A DNA stretch of 64,000 nt from the NCBI GenBank assembly GCA_965153455.1, contig OZ234496.1, positions 1,426,001 to 1,490,000 on the forward strand. The letters run 5' to 3'. This DNA is from Sphagnum compactum (Eukaryota > Bryophyta > Sphagnopsida > Sphagnales). The notes beneath the pieces are model-generated. The model saw only the letters and a list, made by a program, of their open reading frames with translations. It did no database searches and was not told the DNA's origin. A program made the position numbers and the translations under genes. This document shows, one piece after another, positions 22,500 to 39,250 of the stretch. Within the stretch, counting starts at the first letter, position 1, and every line of letters starts with the position of its first letter.

Positions 22500-23905
22500 G
22501 AATTGGTGATAGCCCATGATTATTTATTTCTGAAGAAACATGATGATTGTGACCAAATGTCCTTGCCACTACTTTGAAAGTGCATAACAACAATTCCCAT
22601 GATAACCTATGGCCATGTTGTGAATGCTTGTGATGAGTTTCATGAAAGCATGGCCATGTTATTGTTGAAGAACTTTGCAAGTGCAATTCATGAAGTTTTC
22701 AAGGATGAATACCTTAGACAATCAATCAAGGTTGATTCTTGACAACATCAAACTCAAATCAATTTTTCTAAAGGTTTTGGAGCATGTTTGTTTTTTTAGA
22801 TTACATGCATTATAAGTGGAAAAATTGTCAATCCATTGACAAGTATGAAAGCAACTTCTAATCCTTGAAGCCATTGTTAGTAGGAGTTTGGGGATTTGGC
22901 ATTGTTTTTTAGATTGCTAAGTGGTAACAACCTTTTATGTTTTGGAGAAGTGTCATTTTTTGCTAACCTATTATGTACAGCAAGCAACAAATTTAGGTGT
23001 AGGGTAATGGCATTGAGTAATTTCAATACTATGTGCTAGTGGACAAGGGTGACAACATGGTAAAGTATACAAAAAAAGTAGTTATCTCCAAAACAATCAA
23101 AAAATGAACTATTTTTTGACAAAATAAAAAAAGTAGATTGAAAATAATTTAAAATAATATAATAAAAGCACGGTGCCTTTCTTTGAGTTTATAATGAAGT
23201 GATTATAAAATTTGAAAAACTTTGGCACAATAAAAATAAATAACAAATATGTTTGAAAATGATTGGTCAAATTGAGTTTCAAACCTACTTTTCCATTATA
23301 AGTTTGATGTATTCTACTATAATATTTAAATTTTGAAAATGTACAAATACATTTTAGAACTACATCGTGTTGAAATTTGAAAACATTCAATAATTCATCT
23401 ACTTTCACCTACTTGTACAAGTTTGGATAGTCAAAAAAAGTAGAAAAGTAACAGTTATTTTTTTAAAATTTACTTGAATGCATAGTAGATATGTGATTAA
23501 TCAACATAATTGTGATAAAATTAAAGATTATCCTCATGTTGATCATTAAATAAAAAAAACATTTCTACTTTCAATACATTAAAACTTGTTTATGGCTATT
23601 TGTTTTTTTTAGTGACAAGGATAAAAAATTGTCTACTTTACCATGCTTTCACCCACAACATTTATCCCAAGTGGAACATCTTTGTGACGACCATTCATGA
23701 ACCTCAAGGAAAGAATAGGTGCCAATTTGCAAAAGAACAAAATACATGTAGAAAACATGTCGAACAAGGCTTTGGAGTATTACAATCTTTATTCATGAAC
23801 AATCATTCATAATCCTTCTATGTTTTGGGACATACATATAATGGTCGACATCGTGTATATGTATGAGATTTTGCACAACATGGTTATAGAAGATGAAGTT
23901 TATTT
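22500..23905 (+). pseudogene. PIF/Harbinger-type transposase relic
   Basis: Plus-strand remnants in order match the plant PIF/Harbinger (DDE_Tnp_4 / plant_tran) nuclease. The frame from 22512 reads AHDYLFLKKHDDCDQMSLP, has one in-frame TGA, then reads ITYGHVVNACDEFHESMAM and ASAIHEVFKDEYLRQ. LDYMHYKWKNC (about 22800) is the equivalent of the family's D-C-M-H-x-x-W-K-N-C block. Near 23659 comes IYPKWNIFVTTI...PQGKNR, then RKHVEQGFGVLQS (about 23755-23790) and EILHNMVIEDE (about 23866-23900). These motifs, their spacing and their order are diagnostic. The family normally encodes about 400 residues, so most of the nuclease is represented, but several stops and frame changes make it inactive. No terminal inverted repeats were recognised. 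Confidence 0.75.
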
Positions 23906-24859
23906 AAACTATATTCGTGTTTTGATCACCAAACCATTCACCTAAAACATGGGTTGAGTAGTAAGTAGAAGGAACATATTAGATTGATGATCTAAATTCT
24001 AGATAGCCATTTTCAATTTGAGGAACAACTTGGTGCATTTGTGTGATTTCAAAAGCAACAACATTTTCTAACATTCACATTGAATAAATATGTGAGCTTC
24101 ACTCATTTACATATTGCATTTACTTTCACATCTAGCAAACATTTGCCATGTATGTCTCTACTTGATTATCCTTAGGCAACTCATGATAGGTGGCATGGTG
24201 ATGTTTTGTTGTATCTATAATGGGGATGGAACAACTATGTTTAAACTAGTTGGTGATGTTACAAGCAAGTAGTCAACATTCAACCTTGTTTGAATCTTTT
24301 GCAATTCATCTCTTATGAAACTTGAAATATTCACAAGCTTCTTGATATATAAGTTGCATGTCAAGAATTATAAACAAATTGACCATGCTTTGGTTTTGAA
24401 GAATTGCATTCTTTCTTTACAATTGCAATTTTATTATGTCTACTATTGCTCTAACTTAAGCTCAAAGGGCACATGCTTTGATTTTGCCCATTTGATCTAA
24501 TGCTTTCATTACCTTTGAACTATGTGGTCAAGTTGCTAGAATATTAGGGAGACATGTTGGGGACCCTAATATCCACCTTGTGTTTGTTAGTTTTTGGTGA
24601 TGATGTTGAACGTTGGTGTTTCACAAGAATGGATTTGCATGCATTGTTCAGCACTTCACCCCAATGAAAAACTTCATGCAACAACCAACAATGCAAAAAG
24701 GTAAAAGAAATGTGTTGTGGGTGCCTAGATTTGTGAAGTTGTAGAGTTTTCAATATTTGTGTCTTTAGCATGCATTCCAACAATGTTTAATCAACTTTGC
24801 AATTATCAATGAATTTAACAATGTCATGTTGATGATTCCCTATTTCATTTCTAGTGACC
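23906..24859. other. AT-rich spacer
   Basis: No gene, RNA or repeat is recognised between the Harbinger relic and the 777-bp TIR element. It may still be part of the Harbinger element's non-coding sequence. Confidence 0.35.
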
Positions 24860-24863
24860 TCAT

Positions 24864-25640
24864 GGGTGCGAGTACAATTAAAGGAGCCAAAAATCATGTC
24901 AGATAGTGGTGAAAATTGTGAACTTTTTTACATATGTTTTTTTCTTGACATTTTAAAGTTATGTTAATCATTCTAAGTTGTGTTAAATGACTAATATGAA
25001 TTTTGAGGAATTTAAATTTAGATTTTATTAAATTAAATTTTGGGTTTTGTTTTTAGTAAAGGACATTTGAATTTGAATATGTGTTGTGTCAGATTGTGGT
25101 TAATTTTACCAAGGACTAAGTAAGAACTATTTTAATAAAATAATTTTGATGGTAAAAAAAATTAGATGATAGTAACCTACTACCCAACTACAAAGGGCAC
25201 TCACAATTTAAAAGATGTGAAATTTTTTATTTTTAAAGAATTCAAAGTATTTTTCAAAATTTTCAAATTTCAGAAGTTTTTTACCACATGTAAATGGGGT
25301 GTAATGTGCATGACATACAAAAAACATTTGTAGTTTATAATACCAAAAAAAAAACCTAAAGTAGTTAGCATATTTTGGTATGATTCAAAATTATGATAAA
25401 TTTTCAAGATGAAATGTAAAATCTGGCAAAATCTACACACTTTGAAAATTTCATATTTCTTCAACAATGATTAACACAAAACATGTGATATATTGGGGCA
25501 ACTATATGTATTTTTAATGATAAGTTGCAAAAGATTTCATTCAAAAATTCTTTCATACAAAAAAATGAAAAATGATTACAAAAGATTCATGGTCCTTTTG
25601 TAAAATAATCCTATTGGCTCCTTTAATCGTATCTGCACCC
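24864..25640. mobile_element. 777-bp non-autonomous TIR element, family unassigned
   Basis: Terminal inverted repeats of 27 bp: left GGGTGCGAGTACAATTAAAG followed by GAGCCAA (24864-24890); right end 25614-25640, whose reverse complement starts GGGTGCAGATACGATTAAAG. They match at 23 of 27 positions, and all four differences are transitions. The sequence tcat is directly repeated outside both ends (24860-24863 and 25641-25644), a plausible 4-bp target duplication. The interior is AT-rich and carries no coding capacity. The terminal GGGTG does not let me name a superfamily. Confidence 0.75.
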
Positions 25641-25644
25641 TCAT

Positions 25645-27540
25645 TAGCATTTTTACTATTCCAACTAGACAATTTTGATTGTAATGATCAAAGATCCAAT
25701 TTCGAAATGCATTGTTTTTCTAACCATTCCTTATGATCAAATCTTGTGAATCATTGAAAGAGTGACATAGTCACACATCCTCACCAACAACAAAGTTATT
25801 CCCTTTCTTCCTTCGTGCTAGCATCAAATCTATATATGCAATTGTTAATGAGGTCATAGATCCCTTCACAAAGCTCCACTTGAGCGCTTTAAATCAACAA
25901 AATCACTTTAGCACCCTAAATGTAAACACGGTAACATGACCTGCACTTGTTTCCTTTTTCTTGAATTTGAAATCATTAGTGAATCTTGATGGCCTAATGT
26001 GACAAACAAAACTGATTGATTTTTTTGTTTATTTATTTTTTCCCATTGACTTTATTGTTTAAACTATGTTTTAAAGCATTAGTTACAACCCTTAACAAAT
26101 GCCTTTGGGTATTCTATATTCATTATATTCATTTGTTATATTTCAAATATTTTTATAAAAACAAATCACACATTTTAAACATGAACTTAATTTACCATTT
26201 AAAAGCATGCCAAAATAAAGATCGCTTATGTTTGGAGTAGTTCATGTTATTGTGACCACATTTCACACTTGCCCATGTTTGCTCTCAATATTGTGTAGAG
26301 AAATAAAAGGTGGGAAGAAAAATTCTACAAAGGCCTACATGCTTTTGAAAGTTTGGAGCTATGTGCAGGGTTGCAAAAATAACATTAATGCCAATATGCA
26401 CAGTTAGTCACCCTTGGTGGGCAATTCTAAGGAGGAAATACACCAATTTTCTATTATCCTATTCTCCTATTGTGATGTAAGATTATATTGGTTATTTTAG
26501 CTCTTGGTTTTAATGAAAAGTTTTCTTGCATTTGTGGTGATGTGAACTTGATTAGGGAAGGAACATAATTATTATGTGTGTGGTAAATTTGGTCAATCCT
26601 AAAACAATAATAGTTTAAAGCATAAAGCCAATGGAAAAAACTACATCCTAAAACAATTTGCAATAAACATTTTGTTTTTCTAAACCCTAAACCACCCAAT
26701 TTTTTGGGTTACCTCTAAATTAGTATGAATATCCCATCCTAAAACAATATCAAGGCTTTGGAATCCAAGTTTAACATTTCCGGGGTGTTAAATGTAGTCA
26801 CTAGGATAACTCATTCAAGAAAAATCAAGGTACTATTGTAAACTGCTAGCTCAACTGGGCTTATCAATAGGGTAGAAATGCCTATCACCAAACACTTAAA
26901 AGATTGGATCCTTCTAGCACCTTGGGTGTTCTTCTGGTGTTGATATCATAAACAAAATTGTGCTCCATCTAGTCGCGCACCTTTTGCCATTTGAATCGTT
27001 CAATTTGGTAAAGAAACAAAAAAATTATGATTTTTCTAAGTAAAAAACCTCTTTTTTCTAGATACAAATCGTATGAAACACTAAAACCACTGATGAACAA
27101 ACACATGCACACCTATGGATGAATAATGTGAACTTGACACATGTCAATTGTCACTTATAACCAAACTAGATCAATGTTAAAAACATTCAACTTCTTGTTC
27201 AAAATGGTTCATCATCACCAATAACTATGATCAAAACTTGAAAAAAAAGTTTTCAATCTATGGTCTTAAGAATGCAATAGTTTACTAATCCTAAAATATT
27301 GAACAAGTACTCTTAATTGAGTGAACAACTAGAGGCGTTGTCACTTTACAGGCTTAGGGGTTTGGAATGTGGTGTTTTCCTCTTTTCACTTCCAACTTCT
27401 CCAAAGTTCTCTCTCTTGCAAGCCCTAAAAAACTATCTTTCTTCTAAACTTTGGAGAGTTATCCATAAACCTCTTCTTGTCTTTCTTTGTGACCTCGTTC
27501 TAAATGCATCTCTAACTGGTGTTATATTGTAGTTTTGCGT
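25645..27540. other. AT-rich gene-free stretch
   Basis: Nothing recognised; short frames only. Confidence 0.4.
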
Positions 27541-27544
27541 CGTT

Positions 27545-28180
27545 TCGAAATAAGAGCAACAACAACAGCGCGCAAAGCAACAACAACAACAGTGCATGGA
27601 ACAAAACAACAATAGTGTGTGGGCCAACAACAACAGCGCACGTGATGCCGCATGCAGGATCACGCTAGCATGTGTGCGTGTGGGAAAACATTGGATCTTC
27701 CTTTGATTCTCCTTAGTGCGGGAAGACATAAATGCAATGCTACACTAGTGTGCATGCATGTGGGAAGACACCAATGCGATACAGTGATCCTTCGAACAAT
27801 GCGGTGATCCTCCTTTAAACCTCCTTTGAAGTTTTTTGATAAGTGATCTTCCTCTGATCCTCCAAGTTTTTTTTTAAAATGTTAACAAGAAAAAATATTC
27901 TTGTGTGATTGTGTGTGTGTGTTTAGCCTCTATGTGCCTTGTTTTGTTTCTAGCCCAGATTGTGCGTGTGTGTGCGTGCCATGCCTTGCCCTATTTCCAA
28001 CCTTGTTTCATAGCTTGTGTGTGTGTGTGTGTGTCCAACCTTTGTGTGCCTTGCCTTGTTTCTAGCCCAAATTATGTGTGTCATGCCCTATGTGTGTGTG
28101 CATGCCCTGCCCTACTTTATTTCCAACCCTGTTTCTAAACTCTGGGTGTGTGTGTGTGTGTGTGTGATGCTTTGTTTCTA
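27545..28180. repeat. CAA-rich and (GT)n-rich low-complexity block
   Basis: Between 27550 and 27640 imperfect caacaacaac runs alternate with cgcgc/gtgtg words. From 27905 to 28170 repeated (GT)n tracts are separated by a diverged unit resembling ccttgccttgtttctagccc and ctatttccaaccttgtttc. The overall pattern is a degenerate minisatellite built around GT microsatellites. Confidence 0.7.
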
Positions 28181-29290
28181 ACCTTCCCAAAACTTGGAAC
28201 AAAACTTGTTGCCCTATTTCTAGCCTTCCCAAAACTTGTTGTTCTGTTCCAACCTTTTTAAAACTTGTTATGTGCTGCCCTATTTCCAAAATTGTTGCTT
28301 CTTGATCCTTTTGTTGATGTGATCCCTTCTTCCAAGCAATTGTTATGATCTTCAAAAACTTAGAGATTAGTTGATGCATTCATGGCAACAAGCGCAGGCT
28401 CTTCATGTTCTCTTGTAGATGGTTGTTGCTCTCTTGGTTACAACCTTCCTACTTGAGTTTCTTGTTCTTTTCGTTACTATTGTTGCATTTCTATAAGAAA
28501 TTCATTATCTCTTACAGTAGTTGGTTGCTCCATTCCTGTTGCAACACATTTCCTACCCAACATTTGAACTTTTGTTTTTACTCTAGCCTCCCTTTGTTCT
28601 AGTGTTGTATTTCCAAAATTCAAATTGCTGGAAATAAGCAATTGGGCTAGCACATCATATGCAATTTACGTGTGCAATCTATCTCCTGCTTCCCTCACAT
28701 TTGTAGGAGACCAAACACTATTGAAGATTGAGTTTTCTTATTTTCAACTTACCTTTGGATCCTCATGATATTTGCATTTACTCCTACAACTACTCACTAT
28801 GTGGTCTTAGCTTCGTTCTCTTGCCTTTTGATTTCCCTTTCTTTGTCTACTATTTTTTTTTACATAATTTTTTGATGTAAAATGCCCAATTATTGGTCTA
28901 ATGTAATAACATGAGACTTGGAGTAGTCTATTAATGGTTATGTCCCTTTTCTTCTCCTTGTAGGCAAGCTTGGTAGCAACATGTTGGCAATAGGGAACAC
29001 TTGTGGAGTTTGGGTTATTGCATTCTGGAATTCAATTGATTCAGCTACTAGTTCTTGGGCAAAGTTGGCTTCGACTTATGGTTCTTGGGTAGGGTTGGCT
29101 TCAATTGCTAGTTATTGGGTAGGGTTAACAAGGCAAACAACTTCAGCTTCCATGTTGGTTTCACTTGACTTGTGTACTCCTATTGTAGCATGTTCATATC
29201 CAGGTTCATGGACATAATATTCTCTTGTTGATTGCACATGATCATTTTAGGTAGATTCACTTTTATTTTGCGAAGTTGTAGCGATGTTCA
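28181..29290. other. Intergenic, possible flank of the pogo-like element
   Basis: No gene is recognised. A short repeat of cttcccaaaacttg occurs around 28182-28230. Near 29030-29130 the words gcttcaattgctagttattgggtagggttgg recur in variant forms, a small degenerate repeat. This stretch may be the 3' portion of the neighbouring pogo-like element. Confidence 0.35.
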
Positions 29291-29294
29291 TTAG

Positions 29295-30530
29295 TTATGT
29301 TGTAGTTCTATCTTCTTTCCATTGGCTACCATTTACTGTTTTTTCTGATTGTCCATTTTCATCATTTGATATGTCTAGATCTGATTTTGTTATATATAGT
29401 TTACTAGGTCTATTCCAGTTGTCCATTGCCCTAGGGTTTAAAGGCCATATCCTTGTGGTTTTGAACCCTACTTTGATGTTTTGCTTGGATAGCAACTGAT
29501 TAAGTGTTCTATCCACCCAACCTGTTAATGTAACCTTGTTGGGCTTTCTATGGTTGTTCTTGAACATGTTCTCATATCTTTCCTTTCTAAAAACATACTT
29601 GAATGGCCTAAAGCAATTGACATCCAAAGGTTGTAGCCTTGGATGGAAGGGTAATCATATTTAGCCTAGTCTCATATGCTTGTTCGATTGCTTTTAGAGT
29701 AACATGTGACCCATGTCTGTCTGGAATTAGAAGGTGCCTATTCTGTTGAAACAAACCTCATAGTACTGATCGGATAAAAAAAGAAAGAAACTACTTGAAC
29801 AAATAACATGTCATCCATGTTTTTCTTTGCATTGCCATACAAGATCTTGGTTTACATTATTGAATGTAATCTTCTCTAATCCTTCCACCTTTGAAAATGT
29901 AAAAGCCAAAAAGGACACCTCCAACTACATTTATTACACAATTGATTGTCATACATTCCCTTGACTTTGGTATTGTGCTATAGACTTGTTGTGATCCTCT
30001 TTTTGCAAACACTCATGCGTCAAATTGCCTACCAAGTCGAATACCAGTTTCATTACAATTCCATATGTGGTCTAAAAGATAATTGTGTTTGCTATATAAT
30101 GATTGCAGAATCTCATAGAAAGAATTGTAGGTAGCTAGGGTGAGTCCTTGTGCCTTGGAAATATCCAATCCTTTTGCTAGGCAAATGGATATTTTAAGGT
30201 GCCTTCGCTTAAACCAACGCCACCATGAGGTTTCAAGGATGCCATTCTTGAATGGTGTTGCATGGGTCTATGTTGATTGTGCCATTTTGAGTTTCAACTA
30301 ATGTAAGGAGATTGACAGGCCGCATTCCTGAATGCCAAATACCCATTCAACGATTGTTGTTCTTCATCAATTGATAAGACTCCAGGTGGGCCATGTTTTC
30401 TAGATGTGGTTTTATTGATGAAATGGTTTTGATAGGCTTGTCAAAAGTATGTTCCAATACCGACTTGCCTTTCTCAATGATGTAAACCCTCTTTCAATTA
30501 CGTCCATGGCCTCTTTTAAATCTTCAGTTT
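29295..30530 (-). pseudogene. pogo/CENP-B-like DDE transposase relic
   Basis: Read on the minus strand, fragments fall in the exact order of a pogo-clade (HTH_psq + CENP-B + DDE_1) transposase. LKEAMDVIERGFTSLRKASRYWNI (about 30520-30450, quoted across two pieces) is the N-terminal helix-turn-helix. Then come RKHGPPGVLS (about 30400), WWRWFKRRH (about 30215), GLTLATYNSFYEILQSLY, IWNCNETGIRLGRQ (about 30050), VFAKRGSQQVYSTI, LLIPDRHGSHVTLKA (about 29715), LQPLDVNCFRPFK (about 29620) and GFKTTRIWPLNPRAM (about 29440). Full length is close to the usual 400-450 residues. It is dead: there are in-frame stops in the CENP-B part and a frameshift before LQPLD. The first catalytic aspartate (normally D-E-T-G) reads N-E-T-G, and the normal D-G-H-G-S-H reads D-R-H-G-S-H. 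Terminal repeats were not identified. Confidence 0.8.
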
Positions 30531-30559
30531 TCTAATTGCCTTTTGGACTAGTTAATTAC

Positions 30560-31560
30560 CTAATAACGCTTGCTGACTTTTGTCGTGGTTATGGTTCAAA
30601 ATGAAGAGGTGTGTTTTCTTTGTTAGGTGCTAGTTGATCTAACATATTGTTCCTCCTCCTTCGTGGTACATTGAAGTTCATGGCTAATTGGACCCCCTGA
30701 GACCAAGCCTCCACTAAACTGGAGGTTCTTGTGCAATACCAATAAGAGGTATGCTTCTATTCTTCTTGAAATCAAACCATGAATATAGAAACACAACTAG
30801 TTCAAGGTAGGTAACTTGTGCATATTGTTTTTTTTCCCCAACACTTGAAATGAAATGGAACCAATTTTCAAAATCTAACCAAACCAAGTTTTCTTCTGTG
30901 GTTTATGTGCAGTTGGAATGAATCTTTGGCTACACAACTTGCTTCTACCCACTACTTGTGATTTCCCCTTTCTCCTTTGAACCAAAGGACTTTTCACAGA
31001 TTTAACAACCCAACGATAGTATATATATTGTTAAATTTTTCGATGTAAACTTTATGTATATATGAAAATATGGCCTTATCAAATGTAAGATCTAATTTTA
31101 AATCTGCAATCTCTTCATTTATTTTCACTGGATGAAGCATAGCTTTGTTACCCTTAATCTCTTTCTTTACTTTTACTTCTTGAATTGTTGTTTTGCTTGC
31201 TCTCCATACAACAAAGACCTTAACCTTATAGCATTAGAAACTAGAAGCTCAAAAAAACTTTACAATTCTTGTTCAACATGCTTAAAAATTTTGGACATGC
31301 TTTCTCTCTTGATAGTGAAAACCCAAAGTACACAATGCTAACATATTTAGATAATCTTTAAATATCATGTGTGTGCAACTTTTGGCTAGAAAGTTTAACA
31401 AGTTACAAGGGGTTGGGTATCCAAAGTAAGGCATCCAAAGTAGGGAGTGGGTTTCTCTTGCCACGCAATTAAACAGTCCTTACCCCATAACGAATTACAC
31501 ATGTTTACAAGTTTGACCTCGATTAGTCCTTTCACCAAACACTTAATAACCTCAACCCCC
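30560..31560. other. AT-rich spacer
   Basis: No gene is recognised. The part adjacent to 30530 may belong to the pogo-like element. Confidence 0.35.
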
Positions 31561-31566
31561 ACAACA

Positions 31567-31804
31567 ATCTAGAAATGTCCCACATATACCCTTCCCTATA
31601 ATTAGGGTGCCCACATTTGTATATTGAACATTGTAAACCCGAATCCCGAACCTTAAAGCACTTATTTCCAAACACTAACCAACCCATCTAGAAATGTCCC
31701 ACACCCTTCCCTATAATTAGGGAGCCCGCATTTGTATATTGAACATTGTAAACCCCAATCCTGAACCTAAAAGCACTTATTTCCAAACACTGAACCAACC
31801 CATC
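31567..31804. repeat. 119-bp tandem duplication
   Basis: Unit 1 starts at 31567 (atctagaaatgtcccacat) and unit 2 at 31686. Both share ccttccctataattaggg, gcatttgtatattgaacatt-type words, and gcacttatttccaaacact. They differ by small indels and point changes, so this is an older duplication. Confidence 0.85.
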
Positions 31805-33205
31805 TTTGTGTCCTCATTGATTATTTGTGTTCATGGAGGTGGACATGCCAAAAGTCCAGTCATTCCAGAGGATCTGGATTTTGAAGGATAGGCTTTGAAA
31901 ACACACCACAAAGACACGCCATGCAACTTGCAAGTCTTGTATGAATTCCAAGAGAAGGAGGTGGCATGCCCCAGCACAAGACAACAAAGGCAAGAAGACA
32001 TCCTAAGTTAATTCAGGAAAAGATTAGGTTAGAGAAGTTGAAGGTTAGTATTCTTGAAGCTGAGCCCTTTCTCTTTATGTATGTATGTCAAAAAGCAAAT
32101 CAAATAAGGGAAAAAAATGCAAATATATTTCAGTGGTTGATTGGCTATGGCCAGAATGCTCATTGCTAACACTGAACTTATTGCAATCTACTTAATGCTG
32201 TAACGAAAATCACAGTACCTTTTCAATATGTAAATACAACACAACAGATATGATTCAATATTTGGTTAGTCCATAATAGTTTCAATTCAACATACTGGAA
32301 CCTTCCCTATCTGTCCAAATGACCAACAGATTGCTGAGACTGTTCGTTAGGTGGGCTCAGACGGTGACTAGCCATTTTGTTTCACCAAGTAGGCAGATGA
32401 TTTAGTTGAATCAATTTACTGGACCTGACACTGCACAAATCATAATCCCAAACAAAAAATTAATCGGACTTGTTTGTCTGGGGGGCTGGCTGTTTTAGTT
32501 TCCCCACAGTAAGCAGATCTTTTGGTTGAAGCAATTTGACCTTGCTGGACCCCGCATCACAATCCCCAAAGGATCTATCTGAAGGAGAGGGAATTCCTTG
32601 TCCATTTATGTCTCTGACATAAATCATTGACGGGGAATGGGTACTCACTGCCTTTTACTCTCTTCATTTGGAATTGGGCCCCAGATCTCCTCATCTTAAA
32701 GAGCCAGTTGGCAATATGGAGCTTTAGCCTATATATACACCCCCCCAAACCCCACCTGTGAATCATAAGATGGGGAATAGTCACATGGATTGACAAATTT
32801 GTGAGCCAACAGGCCATGAAGAGCTTTTTAGTACATCTATGGGGCCCATAGGAATCAATGATTGATGGGGCACACCCACCTACTATTTAGTGTTTCTCTT
32901 TTCACTAGTTGATTCCAGCTTGCCCTATCATAGGCCTATCAGCAATATGCTATCACCAACAATGACTGAAAAATAGTCCAGTAATACTTGCACAAATGGT
33001 ACTTGAATCTATCTATTGACATAGGAGTGCACCCAAGTCCTCAAAACAAAATGCTCATTGATACAACTAAGGCCCTGTAGAAGGTAAACATGAAATTTAA
33101 TCTTGTAACTGATAGGTAGTGTAATCACACTTCCAACAGTCCATGCCGTCAATGCCTTTTTTGAAGGTTCAAATATACAAACTTTTTGCTGATTGCTGTA
33201 GTACC
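31805..33205. other. VPS4 3' flank with 120-bp diverged duplication
   Basis: No gene is recognised. Two diverged copies of a roughly 120-bp unit are visible at about 32360-32455 and 32480-32575. They are anchored by gcagat(g/c)(a/t)ttt at 32393 and 32513 and share tttagtttccccac/ttgtttcaccaag, gaagcaatttgacc/gaatcaatttactgg and cataatccc/cacaatcccc. Sequence near 33206 probably includes the VPS4 3' UTR. Confidence 0.5.
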
Positions 33206-38472
<5,267 letters not shown>

Positions 38473-39250
38473 GGCTTCACCAAATCCGAGATCCAAACCG
38501 AGGCGCCTTTTTTCTTGTGTGCTGCTATCCTAGAAAAAACGGAACGAAGTTCCTTTTTTTCCCCGCTCGTCGAAAAACGCGATCCAATAACAACAACAAC
38601 AAACCTACCGACAAACCTACCTAAGAAGGAGGTGGCCACAAATCTAGGTCAAACACAGGCAAACTCCAAGAACCTCAAAACGCCTCTATTATCTCTCCCG
38701 CTCCGCCACAGGCGGTCACGAACTTGTTTCTGATACACAAAGAGCAAAGAAGCCGAGCTAGACGCATCGGTGGTTTCCGGTAGATACAAACACGGATGGC
38801 GATGTCGAACGAAAGAGTGGCAGTAGAAGAGCGAGGACTTGAAACGTGAAAATTTTACGAACAAGGAACTACAGGAGAGAATATCCGGTGGGCTGGCTCT
38901 TCTACCACACAAACAAAGAAAGAGAGAAAGAGAGATAAGAACAAGAACAAAGCAGTAGAAGCAAAGTAAAAGACACCAAGCGCGTGTGAAGAACGCTGCA
39001 GAGGAAAGAGAAGAGAATCGCAGCAAGTACGCAGCCCAACGCTCTCTCTCTCTCTCTCTCTCTGCCCACCACCACCAACGTTGTCCAAAACAGAGAGACG
39101 ACGGACTTCTGATTAGTGACTTACTAATTTCACGTCATTTGATTAGTAGGTAGTAAGTAACTAGTAACCCGTAACCTCCTTCACTCGCTCTCGGTCTTTG
39201 CTATGTGAGTCGCAGCGAAAAAGGGATATAATATAGAAATTGAAAGTGCC
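38473..39250 (-). promoter_or_regulatory. VPS4 5' leader and promoter region, (CT)n tract
   Basis: The region upstream of the VPS4 ATG is GC-richer than the flanks. It includes a (CT)n run at 39042-39063, which is (GA)n on the coding strand, a common plant core-promoter or leader feature. Exact start site not visible. Open frames across it on both strands (for example 38134-38733 plus) mirror VPS4 exon 1 and carry no domain. Confidence 0.4.

Noticed and set aside
27905-28138. Cys-rich ORF (CVCVSNLCVPCL...)
   Set aside because: Translation of (GT)n microsatellites, not a cysteine-rich peptide gene.
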